Shown here in pieces: positions 1-11,783 of a stretch of 64,000 bases of DNA. Source of the stretch: Mytilus trossulus (Eukaryota > Mollusca > Bivalvia > Mytilida > Mytilidae); the NCBI RefSeq assembly GCF_036588685.1, contig NC_086386.1, forward strand, positions 47,973,878-48,037,877, read 5' to 3'. The translations under genes and the position numbers were made by a program. The notes under the pieces were generated by a model, which saw only the letters and a program-made list of their open reading frames with translations, was not told the DNA's origin and did not search any database. Every line of letters begins with the position of its first letter. The stretch's first letter is position 1.

Positions 1-339
1 TGGGAATTTAAACTAGCTAGACATTAAACGTGACGTCAGTATATTCATTTACCGTGGATTATTTTTCTAGAATCAACGCTCCCTGAATCTGCCGCTAAAA
101 CGAGCTCACCGAATTATATTCATTTTTTCCCTTTGTTTGCCTAATTTCATTATGTTTGAATTAGCTAATTTACTTATTTATGTTCACTAATGGTTCTATT
201 TAAAAACCTACCATCCTTTTTTTGTAATTCTTATATGCAATAACTGGAAATCGAACCCCTAATTGACATTGTATACGTGTGAATGACATCCACACATCCA
301 CGAAACCTCTCGTTTATCAATGGTTTGTAATTTAGATGT
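1..339. other. No gene or recognised repeat
   Basis: AT-rich sequence with no coding pattern or clear repeat that I can see. Confidence 0.5.
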
Positions 340-665
340 CTATTTTATACCATCTGTTCAGCAAGTTTACTGTTTTCTGTTTGATATTGATTTAATATTT
401 AAGATCCATTAAGGTACATCTGGTGAACTGTTTATTTTGCAATCTCCAAGGCAGTCAGCAGGTTTTAACAACATCTGTTGTTCGACCTGTTAGTAAAATG
501 CGTTTCGTTAAAATATACTTTTTCACTTTTTTGGTCTTTTGGAAAATGTTGATGGTTCGGTACTTAGACCCCTCTACCAAGAAATTTGTTTTGCATGCAC
601 ACGTTTAAAAATCGTGGTTTTATTCAGCGCAATCATTGGTTTGAACGTTGTTTTCAATTTAGATT
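340..665 (+). repeat. Interspersed repeat family A, copy 1
   Basis: It shares a degenerate phrase (ATGCGTTTCGTTAAAATATA; CTCTACCAAGAAATTTGTTT) with copies near 0.8-1.1 kb, 23.0 kb, 28.0 kb and 35.2 kb. The small open frame inside is not conserved as a protein. Confidence 0.6.
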
Positions 666-804
666 TGTTTATATTTTTTCGTTTGTGCTTGTGTTATATT
701 TTCCCTCCGGTTTATATAATCCCTTTATCCTATCTTGACTCTTTAAAAGTCAAGAGTCTATCTTAAATTGGGTAAATTATTTGGCCTTCCAAATACCGTT
801 CCGA

Positions 805-1100
805 TTCCCAACATCACCGAAGAGACATTAATTGTCGAAATCAAGATATGGTGTACTAATTTATGCACCTCATGATTGTGATATAATATCATTGCCGCAC
901 GTTTATTGTTTTCTGTTTGGTAATAAACTAATATCAAAATCCATCTTGTGATCAATTTATTTGGCAATCGTCAATGGCAGTCTTTTGGAAAATGTTGTTT
1001 TGCTGCATACAATGAAATTTGTTTTGCATGCACACGTATTAAAATTGTGACTTTTATCCAACGCAATAATAGGTCTGAAAGTTGTTTTCAATTTATAGTT
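805..1100 (+). repeat. Interspersed repeat family A, copy 2
   Basis: It begins near GAAGAGACATTAATTGTCGA and ends with the same TTTGTTTTGCATGCACACGT phrase as copy 1. It is internally shorter. Confidence 0.55.
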
Positions 1101-1225
1101 GTATTATATACATTAATGAACATAGAATGCACATCGGCACAACGGACGCACGGGCCTTGTACATTTATGTATACACAATAGGCAATCGTATACTTGTAGT
1201 TTAAGTCGGTAGGCATCAGGTTAAC

Positions 1226-1580
1226 ATGGTTAAGATCAATAAGTTGAAGATTCAAGTGAAAGGTAAAGACTTGTCAGTTATGATTCGAATATACGCAAGA
1301 AAATATAGACACAATAGAGAGGCTTCAAAGAAGAGCAGCTCGCTATATTTTCAACGACTACAGTACGAATTGATTGTCACAAGCATGATAAGCAAGCTAA
1401 ACTGGATACTTTTTTACCAACGAAGAGTGAACATCAGATTATGCCTATTTTACAAAATTGTAAATGGACTGGTAGCATTTCCAACAGATATTACCTGATT
1501 CAATTAAACATAACATCTATACACTACAATACCATGGCATACACCATCTTCAGCCCAAAACATGACTACTACAAATTCTC
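1226..1580 (+). pseudogene. LINE (non-LTR retrotransposon) reverse transcriptase C-terminal remnant
   Basis: One frame reads IERLQRRAARYIFNDYSTN. A second frame, reached by a frameshift, reads KLNWILFYQRRVNIRLCLFY then KIVNGLVAFPTD. The pattern LQRRAARYI...L-x-W-x-x-x-x-x-RR...YKI-x-N-G is the well-known end of LINE reverse transcriptases. Stops and frameshifts show it is dead. I see no intact N-terminal part. Confidence 0.7.
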
Positions 1581-1608
1581 GTTCTTTCCTAGAACAGTAG
1601 TAGCCTAG

Positions 1609-3896
1609 CGAATGTCATATATGTGAGAGGTTTAGCGCTTTAAAACAAGGTTCAATCCACCATTTTTCACATTTGAAAATGCCTGAACCAAGTCAGGAAT
1701 ATGAGAGTTGTTGTCCATTCGTTTGATGTGTTTTGACATTTGATTAGGGACTTTACGATTGAACTTTCCGCGGAGTTCAGTATTTTTGTGATTTTACTTT
1801 TTATAAAGAATATAGAATTTTGCTATTCGCTAAATTTATACAGTCAAAAACTAGAAACTGGTAGTTTTTAAGCCCAACCCGGAACATTTATTTAAAAACC
1901 CGGGCGTTTTTGGTAGGGTTCGTGTTGTTTATTTTTTAGTTTTCTATGTTGTGTCGTGTGTACTATTGTTTGTCTGTTTGTCTTTTTTCATTTTTAGCCA
2001 TGGGGTTGTCAGTTTATTTTCGATTTATGAGTTTAACTGACCCTCTGGTATCTTTCGTTCCTCCTTTTTAAATGTTGCTCTCGAAAAAAACCGTGGACAA
2101 TGGAAAATACTGCATTGTTAATGAACTACAAGGACATGATATACGTCGTTTGTTTTCTAATAATTTTACTAACTGGTATAGTGAGCTGGCATGTCAGTTA
2201 CTGCTAGTTGTCATTTGTTAACAATTTACAACATTGCCGTTTTGATTAGTTTCTTTTGTCCATGGTTGACTTGGACTTCTTTTATCTGGGTTTTACTGTG
2301 AGTATTGATGTGTGTTTGTATATTCTACTTGGCTAGAGTTATATGGGAAGGGTTGAGACCTCACAACTCATGTTTAACCCCACCGCAATTTTCTTGGAAA
2401 ACCCGGCACATTTGTTTAAAAACCCGTGGACAATGGAAAATAGTCTCAAGTAAGGATCCTCTGGCCTTTATTTGTCTTGTATATATATATATTTTAATTT
2501 TAGTTAATTCATAAGTTTTGAAGTAAGTGTGACGTTAATTTTAACTTATTTAGTACACATTTTTTTTAGAGGCCAGCTTAAGCTCGCCTCGGGTGGAATT
2601 TTTAGTTGGCTGTGTTTAAGACACATTGGTGGCCTGGGTCTGTTTTCTGCACTTTGGTTGGGTTGTTGTCTCTTTGACACATTTCTCATTTCCATTCTCA
2701 ATCTTATTAGTTTTTAGATTAATATGAACAGTCATGAATGTGACTATTATATACTCGAGATAGCAGTAAATTAATTTTATATGAAATTGGTTAAATACAA
2801 TAAAACTAATAAAGTATTCATGTGTATACTGTATTAGTTATTAAAGTATTCATGTGTATACTTACTATGAAATTACATTCATATTATATAGAATATGATT
2901 GCGTTCACAACTTGTTTTCATGTCAATTAACCTGTAGATTAAAAATAACATCCATAATTGTAACCACCTACGTCATACAGTAACTTCCTTTTTTTAATTT
3001 TTGCGATCAAGTGAACTCATGTTTCTCATCGATAATGATTTTTAACAGTCTACTGTTGACATTCCATATGTTCAATAAAAATACTATTTGTATTTGAAAT
3101 TTTTTTTACGATTAATTTGATTGAACTTTTGTTTACCAAACGCAATAGTTTGAGATATGCGCGTTTCGAGTCTGCTACAACGACAACCTATAAATCAACT
3201 TTTATGTAAACGCCATTTCCAAACAGTTTGTCTGGTGCGAGTAAAGGTAGTCCTTTTCTGTCAAAATCGGACATGTTGCATGATTACTCCGTTTTGAAAG
3301 AGAAACGGATGTTAAAATTCTTCTTCTACGCAGACCGGTTTCAGCTGTTTAGAATCTACGAAAAGAGTCAAGTGGAAAGTTTGGAATAGTTGATTGTTTT
3401 CACGAGACGGAGTAAACACAACACTATATTTCAATCAGAATAGGTATTTTGACCAGATCTGATTATTGTAATGTTGATAATGTCGTATTTGGGAGCGGAG
3501 ACCATTATTGTCACTAAATACCTATTTGGTGGAATAAATACCAATTGGAATAGGGAACTTTCCCATATCTTATAATTTCATATCGCTCAATTAAGGGAGC
3601 GTAGACCAAGATTTTGCTATGAAAAGTAGAATAATGAATCACAATCAGAATAGGGATTGTACCAGAACTGGTTCTGTTTTTTTGGTAACCTACAATTTAG
3701 GGAACATAGACAATTATTGAAAATAGAAAGTGGTTGATGCAACACATTTAAATTAGAATAGGGATTTTGTTCAAGTCTATCTGATTAATGTTGACATCAT
3801 CCAGGGAACGTAGGTCTATTATTCTTGTGCTAAAACAACATGCATGATTTCGGATCTGTAGGTAACTAGCATTCTACAATGCAGATTTGATTTTTA
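1609..3896 (+). repeat. 2.29 kb duplicated segment, copy 1
   Basis: It starts GCGAATGTCATATATGTGAG and ends GCAGATTTGATTTTTA. It is nearly identical over its whole length to 4231-6523, with only scattered substitutions and small indels. It contains common repeat sequences at its left end, and a short open frame that is interrupted here by a stop but open in copy 2. Confidence 0.9.
2180..2705 (+). repeat. Interspersed repeat family G (within duplicated segment copy 1)
   Basis: It runs from GAGCTGGCATGTCAGTTACT to TTTGACACATTTCTCATTTC. Related copies lie at 4805-5335, 44525-45005 and 47990-48475. Confidence 0.7.
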
Positions 3897-4230
3897 AGAA
3901 CTTCTGGACAATTTTAAATCTCGGTTTATTTCCGAAATGAATTCTTGCATAACTTTTGATTTTTTAACACTGTATGCAACCATTCCCAATGTCCAATTAT
4001 AATTGTTTTGAACGACAATGTTTTTTCCTCAGTGACCTTTAGATTTTCTGGCGTCAGAACGCGAAGCAATGAATGTGTTTTTTTTTTAATTTGGTAGATG
4101 CTGTTGTGCCTGTTTGTGAATTATTGTTTTGAGATTGTATCACAGTGATGACAGCTGTACCCATATTTTGACTTTTGTTTATTATGTCTGTTTTGTTCAC
4201 GCATAGTTGTAAATATAACGGAATTTGATG
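3897..4230. other. Spacer between the two 2.29 kb copies
   Basis: 333 bp separate the copies. The right end (TGTCTGTTTTGTTCACGCAT) looks like the natural continuation of the repeat that opens copy 2. Copy 1 lacks it, so copy 1 looks like the truncated one. Confidence 0.5.
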
Positions 4231-6523
4231 CGAATGTCATATATGTGAGAGGTTTAGCGCTTTAAAACCAGGTTCAATCCACCATATTTCACATTTGAAA
4301 ATGCCTGAACCAAGTCAGGAATATGACAGTTGTTGTCCATTCGTTTGATGTGTTTTGACATTTGATTAGGGACTTGACATTTGAACTTTCCGCGGAGTTC
4401 AGTATTTTTGTGATTTTACTTTTTATAAAGAATATAGAATTTTGCTATTCGCTAAATTTATACAGTCAAAAACTAGAAACTGGTAGTTTTTAAGCCCAAC
4501 CCGGAACATTTATTTAAAAACCCGGGCGTTTTTGGTAGGGTTCGTGTTGTTTATTCTTTAGTTTTCTATGTTGTGTCATGTGTACTATTGTTTGTCTGTT
4601 TGTCTTTTTTCATTTTTAGCCATAGGGTTGTCAGTTTATTTTCGATTTATGAGTTTAACTGACCCTCTGGTATCTTTCGTTCCTTCTTTTTAAATGTTGC
4701 TCTCGAAAAAAACCATGGACAATGGAAAATACTGCATTGTTAATGAACTACAAGGACATGATATACGTCGTTTGTTTTCTAATAATTTTACTAACTGGAG
4801 GTATAGTGAGCTGGCATGTCAGTTACTGCTAGTTGTCATTTGTTAACAATTTACAACATTGCCGTTTTGATTAGTTTCTTTTGTCCATGGTTGACTTGGA
4901 CTTCTTTTATCTGGGTTTTACTGTGACTATTGATGTGTGTTTGTATATTCTACTTGGCTAGAGTTATATGGGGAGAGTTGAGACCTCACAACTCATGTTT
5001 AACCCCACCGCAATTTTCTTGGAAAACCCGGAACATTTGTTTAAAAACCCGTGGACAATGGAAAATAGTCTCAAGTAAGGATCCTCTGGCCTTTATTTGT
5101 CTTGTATATATATTTTTTTAATTTTAGTTAATTCATAAGTTTTGAAGTAAGTGTGACGTTAATTTTAACTTATTTAGTACACATTTTTTTTAGAGGCCAG
5201 CTTAAGCTCGCCTCGGGTGGAATTTTTAGTTGACTGTGATTAAGACACATTGGTGGCCTGGGTCTGTTTTCTGCACTTTGGTTAGGTTGTTGTCTCTTTG
5301 ACACATTCCTCATTTCCATTCTCAATCTTATTAGTTTTTAGATTAATATGAACAGACATGAATGTGACTATTATATACTCGAGATAGCAGTAAATTAATT
5401 TTATATGAAATTGGTTAAATACAATAAAACTAATAAAGTATTCATGTGTATACTGTATTAGTTAATAAAGTATTCATGTGTATATACTTACTATGAAATT
5501 ACATTCATATTATATAGAATATGATTGCGTTCACAACTTGTTTTCATGTCAATTAACCTGTAGATTAAAAATAACATCCATAATTGTAACCACCTACGTC
5601 ATACAGTAACTTCCCTTTTTTTAATTTTTGCGTTCAAGTGAACTCATGTTTCTCATCGATAATGATTTTTAACAGTCTACTGTTGACAATCCATATGTTC
5701 AATAAAAATACTATTTGTATTTGAAATTTTTTTTACGATTAATTTGATTGAACTATTGTTTGCCAAACGCAATAGTTTGAGATATGCGCGTTTCGAGTCT
5801 GTTACAACGACAACCTATAAATCAACTTTTATGTAAACGCCATTTCCAAACAGTTTGTCTGGTGCGAGTAAAGGTAGTCCTTTTCTGTCAAAATCGGACA
5901 TGTTGCATGATTACTCCGTTTTGAAAGAGAAACGGATGTTAAAATTCTTCTTCTACGCAGACCGGTTTCAGCTGTTTAGAATCTACGAAAAGAGTCAAGT
6001 GGAAAGTTTGGAATATTTGATTGTTTTCACGAGACGGAGTAAACACAACACTATATTTCAATCAGAATAGGTATTTTGACCAGATCTGATTATTGTAATG
6101 TTGATAATGTCGTATTTGGGAGCGGAGACCATTATTGTCACTAAATACCTATTTGGTGGAATAAATACCAATTGGAATAGGGAACTTTCCCATATCTTAT
6201 AATTTCATATCGCTCAATTAAGGGAGCGTAGACCAAGATTTTGCTATGAAAAGTAGAATAATGAATCACAATCAGAATAGGGATTGTACCAGAACTGGTT
6301 CTGTTTTTTTGGTAACCTACAATTTAGGGAACATAGACAATTATTGAAAATAGAAAGTGGTTGATGCAACACATTTAAATTAGAATAGGGATTTTGTTCA
6401 AGTCTATCTGATTAATGTTGACATCATCCAGGGAACGTAGGTCTATTATTCTTGTACTAAAACAACATGCATGATTTCGGATCTGTAGGTAACTAGCATT
6501 CTACAATGCAGATTTGATTTTTA
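4231..6523 (+). repeat. 2.29 kb duplicated segment, copy 2
   Basis: Direct-orientation duplicate of 1609-3896. The 71-codon open frame at 5855-6070 (starts MSGASKGSPFLSKSDM) is open here but has an in-frame TAG in copy 1. It resembles no family I know and is probably not a gene. Confidence 0.9.
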
Positions 6524-7691
6524 CAAAAAATCATAGTTGATATTTTATTTTTGATTTAGAAACTACTTGATGCTTTACAAAACGGTGTTTAGAACATAGT
6601 GCAGGAACTCATATTCATTTTAACTTCATTTTATATTACTTTTGATTTTACAGTTAAAAATATTTCTTGTGGTGAACCCCGGAGATTAGAAAAAAAAGGA
6701 GTAAGAAACTTAAAAGACAGCAGTGAAGAATCGAAAAAATGTTATGTAATAAAAGATATTCGGCTAAAATAGGGCTAACCCCCCTAAAACAAATCTATTT
6801 ATATTTGTTTAAAAGAAAACACACACTTAATCCATCCCATTTTTATTGCCATTGAAAATAAATTAGGAAAAAATGTCCTCGATAATCAACAATGAAATGA
6901 ATAGTTTATATGCCTGATGATCCATATTGTCCATGTTTAAGGCACTTTTCTTTTATTGAAGGATAGTTCTCATGGTGTTTAGTTGCTGTATTTTCAATTA
7001 TTGCATATGCATAATCAGAGTCCTCCTCACAGATGTAGCATTTAAACATTTTCGGTTTCTATTTTTAAACAATAAAATAAAGAAGTGTTCACACTCGTGA
7101 AAGCCCGACCAAATCACTCGAAAAGCCACGATCTTAGCCGGACACTATACCTACCGTGTAATTACTTTGAAGGAAGGCAAAAGGATACGTAAAACAGAGG
7201 GGATCAAAAACATATATCGAAAAAAGGTAAATAGCACCATTGCAAAATAATAATTAAAAATGTGGAATATAACAGTCCTAAAACAATACACAGGGTTAGG
7301 TGATCATTCTGTTTTATATTTCATATATCGTGTTTCTCATTTCAAAATTTATTCAATAATATAATGTGATAAGGTTTAATCTAAACACTTAACTTTGAAA
7401 ATAGATATGATCAGTTAAAGTTAATTTTCAATAACCTTGACAAATGAAATTTAAAGTGAACAAATTCAAATAAAAAACTGTAAATCATCTAGGCTATTGC
7501 AAACAACATCATGATAGGGAGGGACAAATGCATTTAAATAAAACATATCACACAAAAACAACCCAAAAAACTTCTGTAAAAGCAGAACAAAGCAACTCAA
7601 CACTGTCGGTTAAATCAGTTGATCAACACATTTTAAGAGAAACTCGTGACAACGTTATGTTTCTGATAACAATTATAATCTGAAGTTGTTA
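6524..7691. other. No gene recognised
   Basis: AT-rich anonymous sequence with no coding pattern, splice-exon candidate or clear repeat. Confidence 0.5.
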
Positions 7692-8338
7692 ATGCCATTT
7701 ATGACAAAAACGAGTACGGACAAACAAAATAAATAAGTTTGATAATCTGTGAAACAGATATATTAATATTTAAAGACGTCTGTAAATTATCCGAAGATAT
7801 GTCTTAGAAATAACTAATAGTATAAAGATGTCTTTGTTACCTATTCTTTGTGAGCATCACATCATTATTAAGGGGTTTAAGTGATACTACAAAATTATTT
7901 ATTCTTAACATTTCACTCGTTACAGTTTACATTTTAATCACATTTATTTTTTTAGGTTTGTATATTAATGTGTCTGTGCGCAATTGATTGGTACTGTTGA
8001 ATCTCTAGGTCCTGAAAAAGTTGAATCATAGTGCGAACCTAAGGGATTTGATTCTTGATGCCATTTATGACAAAAACGAGTACGGACAAACGAAATAAAT
8101 AAGTTTAATAATCTGTGAAACAGATATATTAATATTTAAAGACGTCTGTAAAATATCCGAAGATATTTCATGTCTTAGAAATAACTTATAGTATAAAGAC
8201 GACTTTGTTACCTATTCTTTGTGAGCATAACATCATTATTACGGGGTTTAGATGATACTACTAAATTATTTATTCTTAACATTTCTATGGTTACAGTTTA
8301 CGTTTTAATCACATTTACTTTTTTAGGGTTGTATATTT
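7692..8338 (+). repeat. Tandem duplication, about 275 bp unit, 366 bp offset
   Basis: ATGCCATTTATGACAAAAAC at 7692 recurs at 8058. The two copies stay alignable through TTTACATTTTAATCACATTT to about 7966 and 8338. About 90 bp of unrelated sequence separates them. Confidence 0.85.
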
Positions 8339-10234
8339 TAGAGCCATTCTCTGTAAGCATCAAAATATGATGGAAACCAGTGGTCACAGATTTTCATAAA
8401 ACTTTTTTAAATGAAAGTGATGTAAACACTTCTTTGTCATAATAAAAAAATATTGTAATGTTCATTGTCATGGTAACCATACAAATCATTTTCAGAAATT
8501 TACAGTAGAAACCTTTAAAATCCAACTAAGTATTTCTTCAAACGCACCGATGAAATCCCTTGAAATTTACAACATACAAAGTTCTCTCCTAATAGTTTTA
8601 TATGCCAAAAATTAGATATGTGTTATTTCAAATAAGAAAAATAATTCACCTTGGTCATATAGAAATTTGCTGTCAGGAGTGCAAAATTTTACTACAGTTA
8701 TTTCCATATGTACAACTCTTTTGTTGTTTATGTTGAAAATGAAAGTAGCTTCAGCAGCAGACACACGAAATGGTTTGCAATTTTAACACAAACTGCACTA
8801 TAGATGAGTGTTCTGATGATGTAACTGATATCAACACATGTGATTGCAATGACAAAAATATAATTTTAACTGAATCTGGTCTTTTGCCAAAGAATTTTAC
8901 TGATTTCTATATATGCTCAACTCATTTTAACCAATTATTGAAAAGAAACTCTGATTTGAGAAGGAGAAAAGTATGTAAGCTTCCTACTCTGATTAGTGCA
9001 CATCCTCCAGTAGCATCACATTCTGTTGTTGGTGTTAATAAACCACAGCCTAGCCGCAATATCACCATCACTGATGTAGAGTTATTCTGTTAACATTTAA
9101 TTCACCCTTTTTTCTTTAATCTTCAAAAAAATAACCCCTTTTTTTCTCTGATCTTCCAAAAATTACCCCCTTTTTTCTCTAATCTGAATTTTCTTTGCCT
9201 CTTATTCTCTAATCTTCATTTTTAAGGGCATTTTTCTTTAATAATTTAACCCCATCCAAACTCTCATACAGCCTATGTCAAGTCAATGCTTCTTTTTTTC
9301 AGCTGCATGCACTAGCTGCCTTATTAAATTTTCTAAGCAGTCCACGGAGATAGAAGCTGACAGTCTGGATCAAGGAAAGTGTGAAGATGACCAGGTAATG
9401 CAAACAAAATATTGTTTTAATTTCATATAGGGTCCATGACCTCTTGGTTTAATTACTGGAACAAAAAAGGATCCAAAAAAAAAGAGTCAGACTTTTTAAT
9501 TCGTAAACCTGTCTGACACCAGTATCAACTTTATGAACAAATTTGTATACAACATGTACAGACACATTGCACTATAATCTGCTAAGATATATGTCTTAAG
9601 CGTATGTGTTTATGCTTGATTGACTGTATGTTTGTTCAGTATACATTCTACATAAAGATGTTGAATGATGGCCATCATGGGCAATGAGACAGCTACCAAC
9701 CAAAGAACACAGATATGAACAAATGCAGGTTACTGTATGGGTTTACAATGAAAACAATTCTTTTGGTATGGAAAGGCTATAAAGGGCAAGGGACCCTGGA
9801 TAATAAAATGTAAAGCAGTCCAAAATAGAAAATAAATATTGTCAGGATGTACATATGTACCAAAAAACATTGAATAACCAATACAATCTATCAATAGTAT
9901 AAAAAATATACTGATTTTATATTTGTATTAAACAGATTCAGCAATGCACAAAATTTAATACAGATGATGAAACCTTTCTCATGGAGACTGACCAGTTGTT
10001 TAACAGAAAAAGAAAATATTTGAGATAATCTTGTAAGCACAGCTAGTGTCATTTTTGTTACAATTGATGTTTTTTGGTGTTTTTTTTTTGTTTTTTGTTG
10101 TTGTTTTTTTTTTTGGGGGGGTCCTTAAATATAAGGCAATTATAACAAGGTAAAGGATATTTTAGTCATCATTTGCATTATTTCAGCACAAAAACAACAT
10201 ATTTACCAATTTTCGGGCACAATTCATACAAAAA

Positions 10235-10410
10235 CGAGATGTGGTATAATGGCCAATGAGTCAAATCTCCACCAAAGACCAAATGCATTGCAGTAAATAG
10301 CTAATTGTCATTCTAATGTCTTCAACAATAACCAAAACCCATAATCACATAGTTAGCTACAAAAGGCCCCCAAAAGACAAATGTAAAACAATGCAATGAG
10401 GAAAACTAGC
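10235..10410 (+). repeat. Interspersed repeat family M copy
   Basis: It begins ACGAGATGTGGTATAATGGC and has the family's later phrase CATAGTTAGCTACAAAAGGC. It lies in an intron of the decayed gene. Confidence 0.6.
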
Positions 10411-11439
10411 ATCCCCCTTCTATAAATCTTTCCTTTTTTTGAAATGATTTAGAATTATAAAATTTGAATTAAAATTACCTTCTTAATTGATAAAAGTGCA
10501 AAATAAAAGCACATAGAAAATGTTCATTTTGCTAAGAAATACGTTTCATCTTAAGTATATATTTGCATTTGTTTTTGCTGCATTACTTTTTTTTGTTGAT
10601 GTTCGATGTTTGATGTTTAAATGTGAAGGTTACATGTGTCTGTGTCTGTGTCTTACGTACCAAAAAAAAATTATAAATATTTGACGTGGTAAAGATAGTT
10701 TAGTGCAAAAATTAGATACTGTATACAGACCATAATAAAATTAAAAAAAAAAATTCTATAGTAATTAATTATGTTTGAAAACTAAAATTGTGTTAATGCA
10801 TTTAGCACATTCCGGATTTAAAAACAAAATACATCATTATTTTTCAGATTGAAATTTCAGCATCCGAATATACAATTACATCAGAGGAGTCAGGAAGTCA
10901 AAATTATTTATCCCAGTCACAAGTAAGTAAAATCTTCAAAATAAGTATTCTATCACTTTACATTGATTAAAGTTTATATAATTAATACTTAAACATGATC
11001 AATGTGACAACTGAAAAACAGAAATTAAAGCTGCATTCAAAAGACATGAATACTGAAATATATATTTTAGGCACAAATACCAGAAATTAATAGGAAACAG
11101 AATTAAAAGAAGAACATCTAAAATATATGAGCATTACAATGTTCAGTTGTTTGTGTTTATGCAAGACTGATTATCAACTTATACATAATTCTTTACCGCT
11201 GCCTGCGTAATGTCTAGTGACAAGTATTTGATGCATATTTAGAGTGAATATAAAAACTTAAGTACAGTTATATTAATCTTTTACTCAGAAAATTATTTTG
11301 TACATGTACTAATAAACTGCTGTTAAACTTTACTATATATTAAACATGTATGAGGATAATGCAGGACTACCTTCCTGCAGATGTGTTTTGATTTTTTTTT
11401 TTAACATTTCTGATTATTTTAAAAGCTCTTGAAATCATG

Positions 11440-11783
11440 ATATAAAAAAGAAGATGTGGTATGATTGCCAATGAGACAAATGTCCACAAGAGACCAAAAT
11501 GACACAGACATAAACAATTTGTTTTCAGGTTCTTTGATATAAATTTGGGATTTCAAACATCACTTAACAAAAGACATTCCATCCTGTTGCTAATATTTCA
11601 TGCATTTTTAGGACAACAGCAAATAAACAATAAATATTATTGTTAAGTTCTTTAATGAGAGAAGAAAGACTTCTTCCTGGTACTTTATAATTACAACGTT
11701 TTTATTACAAGTTTTTGGGATTGCACCTAAATTTGGCCTAGATTTGCCTAAATTGGCAATCCTATCACATCTTCTTTTTTATA
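11440..11783. mobile_element. MITE with about 30 bp terminal inverted repeats (family M ends)
   Basis: The left end ATATAAAAAAGAAGATGTGG..ATTGCCAA is mirrored at the right by TTGGCAATCCTATCACATCT..TTTTTTATAT. The two ends match with three or four mismatches over about 31 bp. The element is about 344 bp and has no coding frame, as expected for a non-autonomous DNA transposon. Confidence 0.75.

Noticed and set aside
5855-6070. 71-residue open frame in duplicated segment copy 2
   Set aside because: The same frame is broken in the nearly identical copy 1, and it matches no known family.
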